DNA from: an uncultured bacterium
Lineage (GTDB): Bacteria; CAIJMQ01
NCBI GenBank assembly: GCA_903821905.1
Contig: CAIJMQ010000121.1
Location: 7,657 to 71,656, forward strand
Length of the DNA stretch: 64,000 nucleotides
Direction: 5' to 3'
The notes below the pieces were generated by a model. The model made no database searches, had not been told where the DNA came from, and was given only the letters and a program-made list of their open reading frames with translations. The position numbers and the translations under genes were made by a program. This document shows, piece by piece, positions 35,967 through 45,600 of the stretch (its first letter is position 1; each line of letters begins with the position of its first letter).

Positions 35967-36688
35967 TCTTTTATACGTTGGGACTCGCCCCCACTCTTCA
36001 ATTCGTATTTACCAGAATCTGATCTGGAGATTATAACTTTATTTTCATCAATACTCAATATCTTCCAACCTTCAACTTCATCTCCTGCGTTTGCAAAATA
36101 GGTCTTTTTTGTACTATCGTTTTGCAACATTGCTTGAAACCCTTTCTCTATAGGCATAATACCTGTTAATTTGAAAGGCATTATTACAATCGAAGGTATC
36201 AATCGATATTGCTTCACTTCGTCACTAAGTATAACAACATCCCGAGTAATAGACACCACTGTAAAATTCTCCACCTTGTCGCCGACTTTAGCTTTATAAG
36301 TATTGCCTGTTTGAGAATTTCCAAAAGTAGCGGTAAGAATACCTTCGGCATCAGAAACTACTCCAGTACATCCCAAATTCATCTGAGATGTAGCCGACCC
36401 TGATTTTTTAACATCCGTTGGAAAAAACATGTTTTTATCAATTAATGGCTGGTATTGTGAAAAATCTTTCTTAATTAAGTAGGTACCAAAGTTCGGTTCA
36501 TAAGGAGGAGGGGGATTAAGAGTTGTCCCTCCAGTTGGTTGTATTTTTATTTTGAAATCCTCAATTGCCTTGTTTCTATCTACCCCAGAAAATAAACGGA
36601 CTGCTGTAATTATCAATATAACTAAAAGGAGACCAAGAACTAATTTTTCATAATTTTCTTTAATCCACACTAATAGTTTATTAGACAT
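35963..36688 (-). CDS. GspC/PilP-like inner-membrane protein with two HR-type domains
   Basis: This 241-residue protein has one membrane helix (about 15-33) and a proline-rich linker. Two similar small beta domains follow: LGCTGVVSDAEGILTATFGN (about 105-165) and FKLTGIMPIEKGFQAML (about 172-235). Each contains a KVGD or NAGDEVEGW turn, as in the GspC homology region and PilP. Such domains bind the N0 domain of the secretin and bridge the two membranes. Two copies in tandem are unusual for this size of protein. It is the fourth component of the platform operon and overlaps the TPR gene by 4 bases. Confidence 0.75.
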   Translation of the reverse strand: MSNKLLVWIKENYEKLVLGLLLVILIITAVRLFSGVDRNKAIEDFKIKIQPTGGTTLNPPPPYEPNFGTYLIKKDFSQYQPLIDKNMFFPTDVKKSGSATSQMNLGCTGVVSDAEGILTATFGNSQTGNTYKAKVGDKVENFTVVSITRDVVILSDEVKQYRLIPSIVIMPFKLTGIMPIEKGFQAMLQNDSTKKTYFANAGDEVEGWKILSIDENKVIISRSDSGKYELKSGGESQRIKE

Positions 36689-36733
36689 TATTTTTTCAAC
36701 TTGGTCTTTATTCTTAATAAAGGAAATAATATA

Positions 36734-37564
36734 TCACGATTTCCCCCATCTGATTACGGATAGTCTTAATTGTACCTGTATCTTTTTTCCCCCTACAGAT
36801 CCAGTTTTAACAGTTCCCAATGTTTCCGATCTGGTTTGATCTTGAAAACGTCCTGCCCGAGGATCCATTGAAGCATCAGATATTCCTGTCATTTCTTTGC
36901 CTTCTATTATCGACGAGAGGGAAAAGTTCTTTACTATAAAAAATCCCTGGTCGGTATTTTCCAATGTAAATAAAAGTTTTGCTAAAGAAAGGATATCGCA
37001 TTTCACACTCAGGATTAATGGTATCTCCTCATACATGTCTGTTTTCGTTATTTCCCCCAACCCTATACTGTCTATTGAACTCACTCCTGTATCAATTAAC
37101 AAATTAACAATCATTTCAGTAAGGTATAGATTTTTTATTAGTTGGGGTGCTCCTTGGTCGGTCGGTAGACTATTATCTAATCCTAAACCTTCAGTAGTAA
37201 TTTCGATTCCTTTTTCTTTAGCTTTAGTTCCAATCCGCTCTTTTGTATTTTTTAATTCTTCCATAAAAAACAGAGATAAATTAACACCTTCCGGAATAGA
37301 TGACTCTTTTGCCACAGGTAAACTCTCTCTAATTTTTTTATATTTATCTGCTAATACAATGTTGTCTTTTTCCATGGCACTAATCAATTCGTCGGAAGGA
37401 AGATTGCCTGCGGAATAAATTTGTTGAAGCGTACTCTCTTTTTCTTTAAGCATTTTATTAGTTTCATTGTTATTTTTTAATAATAAATATCCAAACAAAG
37501 AAAATAATAAGACTATAATAAGCAAGGTTATTATATATGGCAATCCTTGTTTTAACATAGTCAC
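36734..37564 (-). CDS. pilO: PilO-like type IV pilus inner-membrane protein
   Basis: This 276-residue protein has one N-terminal membrane helix (residues 9-29), a coiled coil (33-90) and a periplasmic ferredoxin-like region. LTEMIVNLLIDTGVSSIDSIGLGE and LILSVKCDILSLAKLLFTLENTDQGFFIV are of PilO/GspM type. It overlaps the PilM-PilN gene by 4 bases, matching the pilMNO order of type IV pili. In most T4P systems PilO is shorter (about 200 residues); here the extra length is in the middle and tail. Confidence 0.78.
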   Translation of the reverse strand: MTMLKQGLPYIITLLIIVLLFSLFGYLLLKNNNETNKMLKEKESTLQQIYSAGNLPSDELISAMEKDNIVLADKYKKIRESLPVAKESSIPEGVNLSLFFMEELKNTKERIGTKAKEKGIEITTEGLGLDNSLPTDQGAPQLIKNLYLTEMIVNLLIDTGVSSIDSIGLGEITKTDMYEEIPLILSVKCDILSLAKLLFTLENTDQGFFIVKNFSLSSIIEGKEMTGISDASMDPRAGRFQDQTRSETLGTVKTGSVGGKKIQVQLRLSVIRWGKS

Positions 37565-39432
37565 TTCCCAATAACTATTTCAAGTGTAAATTTAACTTCT
37601 TCTTCTTTATCAACTGTTGCTTCTGCTGCTGATGTAGTCCCTCTGGCTCCTTTGACCGGTCCCCTAATTCCTTCTGTTGTAGCAGATCGACCTCCCGAGC
37701 TATCTGATGTAGATACTACAGAAGTTATTCCTACAGTTTTAAATAAAGGTGAAGTCTTTAACTTGTTAATATACTCATCAACCGTAGGATAAGAAGCAGT
37801 AGTCCCACTTAAAGATATTTTATCTGTTAATAATATGTTTCCATTTCCTTCTGGTAAGGGAGTTCCCGTATTCGGATTTTTTCCTCCAGTTGGCATAGTT
37901 CTGGGGTCAATAGGAACACCCTTAGAATTTCCTTCGGTATTCATTGCGGGCACTCTTCTATCTTCGCTTGGATTTGTTCTAACAGCACCTCTTACTCCTG
38001 TTGTTTCTCTCCCTGTTTCCAATGCTCCTGTAGTTATCTCCGTTATAGATATACTTGAAGGAGTAAGTTTAGAAATCTCAAGAAGTATTTTGGACAACTG
38101 CGATTTTTGTTTTAGAATCACTTCAATATTTTGAAATTTACTGATAATCTGTTGTCTCTCATTCTTCAATTCTTCAGCCTTAGACACATAGGGCTTGTAA
38201 TTTTTAAGAATCGGCTCAATCATATCAATTTTTTCTTTTGTTAAATTATAGCTTCTTGTACCCAAAACCAATATGATCCAACCTATCAAAAATATCATAA
38301 CAAAAGAAGAAATAAAGTATAACCTTTTATCCGCCAACTGTCTCTTGCTTAGTAGTTTCGGAGGCAATAGATTTATCTCAATTGAAAAATGCTTCAATGC
38401 CCTAAGAGCTAATCCAGTAACAACACAAAAATTACTTGCACTATCGGTTAGCTTAGCAGGGTCATAAGCTATTTTATTAAACGGGTTAATTTCTTTCACT
38501 TCAACTCTGAACGAATTTTGCAGGAGGTTTATAAGATTAACATCTTGGGGAAATTCACCCGATATGTATATATATTGAAAGTGAGTTACTTTTTCTACTT
38601 GAGATAAATAGTAATTTGTAGTCCTCTTAATTTCTGCTACTAAATCTTCCCAAACAGAAAGAATTAAAGGAGAAATATCTTTCACGCCTGCTTCCGACGT
38701 TACGTCGGAGCGGGCATACTTTTCAAGAATTTCTTCAGCTTTTTCAATATCCACTCCTTTTGACTCGGCGATTTTCTTAAGTATATTCTTCTTACCTATA
38801 GGCACTGCTCTGGTAAATGCCATTTCTCCCTTATTTTCAATAGAGACGTCAGTATAACTAAACCCGAAATTCACTAAAATTCCAACTTTTTCCTTAGGTA
38901 ACAAATCATTAAAAACAAGACAGTTATGCAAAGCAAGTGATGAAGTGTCTACAACGTCAGGAATTTTATTTATGGAATTCTGCAAAACTTTGAGCAAATC
39001 TTCCACAAAACTTTGTTTTATTGCTGCCATTAGTACTATTACGGGGCCCGGGACTTTACTAACAGGAGAAACTACTTGATAGTCCCATATAACTTCATTT
39101 AAAGAGAAAGGTACCTGCTGTTGAACTTCAAAAGATATTACTTGTTTTAATTTGGAATAGGATACCGGGGGAAGTTTCACTTTTCTTACAAAACTTATCT
39201 GCCCACCAACACCTAAAGAAATCTCATCTTTGGCAGAAGCCAATCCTTCAAAAATTTTAATTATATTAGCAGCTAATAATTTTTTATCGTCTTCTTTATT
39301 ACCTAAAGGAAGTTTTATTGACCTTGCCCCAACCAAAACCACGCCATTAGGGCCTTGGGCAAGTTTTGCTAAATTTATGCGGTCATCCCTGATTTCTATT
39401 CCTATACCTGATTTAGCTCTTCTTTTGGGCAT
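37561..39432 (-). CDS. pilM: PilM-PilN fusion protein of the pilus platform
   Basis: This 623-residue protein has a PilM-like actin fold (about 5-345). Recognisable parts are SGIGIEIRDDRINLAKL, VSYSKLKQVISFEVQQQVPF and IYISGEFPQDVNLINLLQ. A membrane helix at about 374-394 and a PilN-like periplasmic part with coiled coil and ferredoxin-like strands follow. The PilN part is interrupted by a low-complexity Gly/Thr/Pro-rich segment (about 490-545). In classical T4P, PilM and PilN are separate and bind through the PilN N-terminus, so a fusion fixes that contact. It is the first gene of the 19-gene run; no ribosome site is obvious. Confidence 0.83.
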   Translation of the reverse strand: MPKRRAKSGIGIEIRDDRINLAKLAQGPNGVVLVGARSIKLPLGNKEDDKKLLAANIIKIFEGLASAKDEISLGVGGQISFVRKVKLPPVSYSKLKQVISFEVQQQVPFSLNEVIWDYQVVSPVSKVPGPVIVLMAAIKQSFVEDLLKVLQNSINKIPDVVDTSSLALHNCLVFNDLLPKEKVGILVNFGFSYTDVSIENKGEMAFTRAVPIGKKNILKKIAESKGVDIEKAEEILEKYARSDVTSEAGVKDISPLILSVWEDLVAEIKRTTNYYLSQVEKVTHFQYIYISGEFPQDVNLINLLQNSFRVEVKEINPFNKIAYDPAKLTDSASNFCVVTGLALRALKHFSIEINLLPPKLLSKRQLADKRLYFISSFVMIFLIGWIILVLGTRSYNLTKEKIDMIEPILKNYKPYVSKAEELKNERQQIISKFQNIEVILKQKSQLSKILLEISKLTPSSISITEITTGALETGRETTGVRGAVRTNPSEDRRVPAMNTEGNSKGVPIDPRTMPTGGKNPNTGTPLPEGNGNILLTDKISLSGTTASYPTVDEYINKLKTSPLFKTVGITSVVSTSDSSGGRSATTEGIRGPVKGARGTTSAAEATVDKEEEVKFTLEIVIGK

Positions 39433-39524
39433 TTTTCTTATATTATATTAATTTAGAACAAATCACGTGAATATATCAATATTAACAAATATTGGCAAGT
39501 TAGGTCAAGGTGTGAACTACATTC

Positions 39525-39576
39525 ATTAAAGATTGAAAATTACAGATTCAAGTTTGATCATTGAAGAATCTTTAAT
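39525..39576. repeat. Inverted repeat ATTAAAGATT...AATCTTTAAT downstream of the giant gene
   Basis: The 10-bp arms at 39525-39534 and 39567-39576 are perfect complements, with an inner TTCAA/TTGAA pair. It lies 30 bases beyond the stop of the 3569-residue gene and could fold as a terminator-like hairpin, but no U-tract follows on the minus strand. The arm sequence also recurs at 58242-58253 and 61056-61065, so it may be part of a dispersed repeat. Confidence 0.4.
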
Positions 39577-39605
39577 CTTAAATTTTAAATTTTGAATTTA
39601 TTAAC

Positions 39606-42600
39606 TTATTCCCCAATCTCCCTAAAATACTTATAAAGATTATCAGGAGAAACCGTCGAATACGGCGGATGATTCGGGTCAACTACAGTAAATATTTTTC
39701 GTGCAGGTGTCTGGTCAAAATTATTATGATTATTTTGTTCTCTAGCTTGCACTTCAAATATATAAGTTCCTTCTTTTAACCCTAAATAACTTGCACTATT
39801 ATCTAACGGAACCCAACCAGTCCAACCGGAGTCTTTTCCTATTAAGTAATGTCTATATTCATAAGGCGGCATTCCACCTACTCCTGTAAATCTAAAAGTA
39901 ACATCTCCGGATGTCTGATCTGACGGGCCATAAGTAATAATAGTATCAGGAACTTCGGGAGATACATACCAGACCCAGATGACATCAGCGGAAACTCTTC
40001 GAGGAACAAGACTCTGGACACATGAACTTCCATTCTGGTCTTTTGCCTTCACCAAGAATCTGTACCATGTTCCCACTGTTAAATTTTCAAAAGAAGTGGA
40101 AGTTGCATCAGTCGTCCCAGGTACCAAACTCCAATCACCAATATCATTGGAAGGGTCATAATAAGAGGGATCATAATCAGTTGTCCACACAGTTCCAGTC
40201 CAATGTTCCAACTTACTTTTGTATCTGCATTCAGTCGTATCAATCTTAGTCCATCTAAACGAAGCATATGTGTGCGGGAACGGGTTTGACGGATATTGAG
40301 TAAGTATGACTTGTGGTACATCCGCATTAATTTGTATCGAATAGCCGTAAGTATTACTTGCCACCTGGAATTCTACAGGATGACCTGTTACTATTTCCAC
40401 AGACTCTGTATCGGCATGCGAATAGCCCATATTAGGTGTAATCCATACTGTTGTTGTATCATTTAAATCCTTTTTAACTTCCAAATTTCCTTCATCTTTT
40501 ATTCTAAACTGTATTAGATTTGTATCGCCGTTATCAAATTTTACATTTGCATATAACCACACAAAAGTATTTCTTGTTTCGTCTGTCTCTTTTATCACGT
40601 TTCCTACATGATAAGGAAGAATAGTTTCATCATATAATCGGATTTCACTACAGTCCTGCCATTGGCTCCAAACACGCGGTTCAGGAGACGTAGCAAGGCT
40701 GTATCTATACTGTGCACTGCCTTTATTAATTGATATCCCCGAACAGTCTGTGTCTTTCTCGTCAAATTCGATGGTAGCAGGATTGTGTCCTTTGTGTGAT
40801 GGGTCACCGACTTCAGCGAGATTCTCATTATTCCTATCTTTCACCTTTACTCTTACAGTTACGTCTTTGGTAGGTATCCATGGTGAATCGGTTTGGACAA
40901 TTTCCGTATTCCCACCATCCCATTCTACACACACTTCATCCCAATAATAGTTGTCGGTCTGTAGATAATTGGCAATAGAATCTCCGTTATTAATTTTTAT
41001 AGGGCCTTTTGTTGTTGCAGGCACATTTACCTGTTTCCCCGATTCCTGTGTTCCTGTTCCGCATACTAAATATGCGCCGGGCGGGGTTCTATCAAGTGTG
41101 AATGTTATAGGGCTGTAGCTATTCAAAGCATCCGATATAAGTTCCGGATAAGTATCTTCGACATCATTCTTATTTTTTACCGTTAGCTGAACATAGAAAG
41201 TGTGGTCGCCTGTACTAGTATCAGTAACATCATCAAAGATTTGTGATAGGTCAGGACAGTCATCAAGATCAAATGGCGGTGAATAATGGTCAGCGCTATA
41301 AATACTTGTTGAATCGTTTTCTTTGGTAGTGCCTGATACCTTATCCCAATCGGTATATATCCATTGCCCCGGCATAATATCAATTCCCGGTTGAATTACT
41401 TGTATGTCAGAATCCCAAACTGGTACAAAATGATTGCCACCCTCTTTATTAATAGTATAAATCTGAATTTGATATGACTTTAACGGCAAACCACTGCCGT
41501 CCACATCGAGATATTTCCATCTAAACTGCGGTGTAGCATCGTGGACAGGTGCCATAGCAGGGAAAGGTTCCCAACCGTCATCTTGGTCAACAGGAATCTT
41601 GTCTTTATCAACCACATACAATTCTCTTATTTGTAAACCCCAAGGATGTAGGCCTTGACCTAAATCAGGGCCTCTGAAAGCTGAGACATCTTTAGGAGAA
41701 GAGACACCACCTACTCTTGCCAGTTCTTTATATACTCCGGCACCGCCAGACACCACTGCTTCCAAACCGGAAGCAAGTTCAATTATAGTAGTATCTGCAC
41801 TGGGGTAACTCACACTTTTTAATTCATAAACCGGTTCTATATCAGTAGTGAAACTTCCAAAACTTACCTTTAAAGGACGATAAAGGTCGGTATCACTTGT
41901 ACCAGTAGTTGGGTTTGCTAAAGTAATTTCAGTATCACTTATCGCATAACTACCCAATACTGTGTATCCCGTATATCTATGCCCTTCTGGAGCTAATCTG
42001 ACTATCTGGCTATCGCCGCTGTCAACTACCCAGCATTCGCCGGTTGATGGGTCCACCGATACTGAGGTAGGTGAAGAAAATCCGTAGATTTTAGTGTGCA
42101 GATTGCCTGAACCGCTGATATCATATCCATTAGTTATTTCTTTATCCAATCTTACTATGTATGAATCTCCGCCATCTTCGCCCTGACAGGCAACCCAGCA
42201 ATCACCTGAAACAGGGTCAACAGCCACGGAAACGGGATTATTAAAGCCTTTTATTATTTTGTGAGAACCAACATCATTGGTTATATCATATCCGGCTGTA
42301 GTTATATCTGCCTCGCCAATATTACCCTTTATCCAGACAACAGTATCATCAGTATCAGTATTAGGGTCGTCATCAGCCACCCAACAATCACCGGAATTGG
42401 AATTAACAGATACTGATATGGGATTTAAAAATCCGTCTATACGCGCAAGTTCTCTGCCTACGGGAATAGTAAATGATGGAGTGACAAAACTAGGCTGATT
42501 GAGAAAAATGTTATAGGCAAAAATGCTATTTGTATCGCCGTCATCCTGCTGCCATACCGCTACCGCATTATTTCCACTCATCGCTACTTGAGGAGAAGAA

Positions 42601-45600
42601 GCTTCACCATTATCCTGCTCGATAAGCTGACTATCATGCCAAGTTGCTCCGCCATCACTTGAGTAATTGAAATAAATACTATTTGCAGTGCCGTCATACT
42701 GCTTCCATACTGCTACTGCAGTATCACTGTTTATTGCTATTTGAGGAGAAAAAGCCCAATCATTATCCATCTCAAGAAGCTGACTATCATGCCAAGTTGC
42801 TCCGCCATCACTTGAGTAATTGGAATAAATACTATAGACAGGACCATCATACTGCTGCCATACTGCTACTGCAGTATCACTGTTTATTGCTATTTGAGGA
42901 GAAGAAGCACCACCATTACCCTGCTCAAGAAGCTGACTATCACCCCAAGTTGCTCCGCCATCACTTGAGTAATTGGAATAAACACTACTACTTTGCTGCC
43001 ATACTGCTACTGCATTATTTCCACTCATTGCTATTTGAGGAGAATCAGCTTCTTCAGAACCCATCTCGAGAAGTTGACTATCACTCCAGCTCGCTCCGCT
43101 ATTAATAGAATAACTGGAAACAATATTACCTCCACCTATGCCTGTTCCCTTCGTTTTGACTATGCGGCTATTTCCAGTATCCGCCACATAGATATAGCCC
43201 GTGGAAGAATCGTAAGAAATACCCTCGGGACCACTAAACTGCCCAGCACCGCTACCTGCCGAGCCATAAGTAGTCCAGCCGGTGCCATCTATTTTGGTCT
43301 TAATTATGCAACTATTATCGATATCCGTCACATAGATATATCCTGTGGAAGAATCGTAAGAAATACCAGTGGGCCAACTAAATCCTCCTAATATAGTCCA
43401 GCCGCTTCCGTCTATTTTGGTTTTGACTATAGAGCTATTTCCCTCATCCGACACATAGATATATCCCGTGGAAGAATCGTAAGAAATACCATAGGGATAA
43501 GCAAATCCTCCTAATGTAGTCCAGCCGGTACCATCTATTTTGGTCTTGATTATGCGACTATTATCGGTATCCGCCACATAGATATATCCCGTGGAAGAAT
43601 CGTAAGAAATACCTCCTTCGATATAAGAAGTAAATCCTCCTAATGTAGTCCAGCCGGTACCGTCCATCTTTGTCTTGACTATGCGGTCATTGCCAGAATC
43701 CAGAACATAGATATATCCTGTGGAAGAATCGTAAGAAATACCCTCGGGACCACTAAACTGTCCAGCACCGCTACCATATGAACCATAAGCAGTCCAGCCG
43801 GTGCCATCCATTTTGGTTTTGACTATGCGATGATTGACGGTATCTGCTACATAGATATAACCCGTGGAAGAATCGTAAGAAATACCATAGGGATAATAAA
43901 ATCCTCCTAAAGTCATCCATCCCTCAGATCCCTGCCATACTGCTGCCGCATTATTTCCACTCATCGCTACTTGAGGAGACAAAGCCGCATCATTACCCTG
44001 CCCAAGAAGTTGACTACCACCCCAATACCAGCTTGTTCCGCCATTAATAGAATAGTTGTAATAAGTACTACTATTCTGCTGCCATACTACTACTACTTTG
44101 TTCCCATCCATTGCTATGTCAAGAGATGGTATAGGTCCCAATGTTGTTGCTGTTTCCTCCGCATTCCCAAAAGTAATAAGATTATCTATCATAGAGTTGT
44201 ACTGGGCTTTTATCCAGGCAGAGGAACGTGCTACATCGGAAATGCGGACTTCGTCTATTGTGCCGCTAAAATTTCGTTTAAAAGCGTTTTGAGGGTCTGC
44301 CCCTATCCAAAGGCCCGAAGCCGAGATAGGATTAGGGTTTAATGTTTGAACTGCAGTGCCAATATTTGTTCCGTCCTGATATAGTTTTAAATTAGTCCCA
44401 TTCCAAGTTCCTACAATGTTATGCCAAGTAGTTCCCAGAGATGGTGTAACATCAACCTTATTAGAGAGAGTAGTATCTGCTATTTCGAAAAGTATTCTGT
44501 TCTGATGAGCACTCAAACTGTAACCATTCGTGTCGGTAGTGATATCTTCGGTTCCTACAATATACATGTTGCTATTAGTAGTTCCGGTATCGCTAACCCA
44601 AGCTTCTAAGGTTCCTGCCGTATTAAGATTTAAACTCGCATTACTTCCCATATTTACTTTTACAGTAGATGGTAGCTGTAGAAAACCGAACTTCACGTTG
44701 TATGGAGTTGCCCCTCGAGTCATGTATTCCACCCCGATCTTAGAACTATATGACTGGTAGAAACATGAAAGGGTATCGTTGCTCGGAAAACTGGATTCAA
44801 ATAACGCCCTAAAATAACCGTCTTTGTTTATATCTGCAGTCCAAGTTAATTCAGTATCCGCACTGAATGCCCAGTTCCCGTCGGTATAAGTCGGTGAAGT
44901 GCTGTCGACATACCACTGATAATATTGTGCTGCCGTCCCGGTTGGTGCACCAAGCACCAGACAGTATTTTTGGCCCGCAAGAACGCTCAACGGTGTAGTT
45001 AGAATGTGAGTCCTCCATGCAGCGCCTCCGCCAGGCGTAAAACTCGAAATTGTCCCTGTGTATAAAGCAGAACCTGTCGGTTTATTCTGCGCATCGGCGG
45101 CGTATATTTTTACTGTGATTGGTACATTGTTTGTACCCGCACCACGCTGAAGATAGAATTCTACCCGAAACAGGTTGTCATTAATCGTCGATATAAAGGA
45201 TTGTGATTTCCAAGTAGTCGCCCCGTAAAAGGTTTCATATAAATCGCCACCAGATTCGTAAGATTGCATAGGTTGCCCACTAACACTCCAGTTTGTATCT
45301 GTCGGGTTGGTATCCCAAGTTCCATTCACGCATTTTTTGTAATAGATATGGACTGCAGTCGGTGCCCCTGCCCAAAAGCAGTACAGATTGTTTGTAGCGG
45401 GGTCCATGCTCAATACAGGCACCATCGCAGTAGCTGCACTTGCCTGCACCGCCGCCTCAGTTCCCCACAATCCAGTACTGCCAATACGCTTGTTGTACAT
45501 TATTCCTGTTGCTAAAGTATTGTTCAAATAGACGAGATATATATCATCACCGTTTGCCACTGCGGAATGACCATAACCAAGTTCTGCGTCTGCCATCGTC

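Noticed and set aside
39440-39460. TATAAT in front of the PilM-PilN gene as its promoter
   Set aside because: The box would lie only about ten bases from the ATG and has no -35 at normal spacing; the surrounding DNA is so AT-rich that such a hit is expected by chance.
42683-43105. 140-residue plus-strand frame with repeated HHYPAQEADYH-like units
   Set aside because: It is the opposite strand of the VWQQ repeats in the giant gene; the repeats explain its apparent periodicity.
43140-43930. Regularly spaced DNA repeats that look like an array
   Set aside because: The spacing is a multiple of three, the repeats are within one open frame and encode NHL units with conserved protein pattern; spacers are not unique sequences of equal length, so it is not CRISPR.
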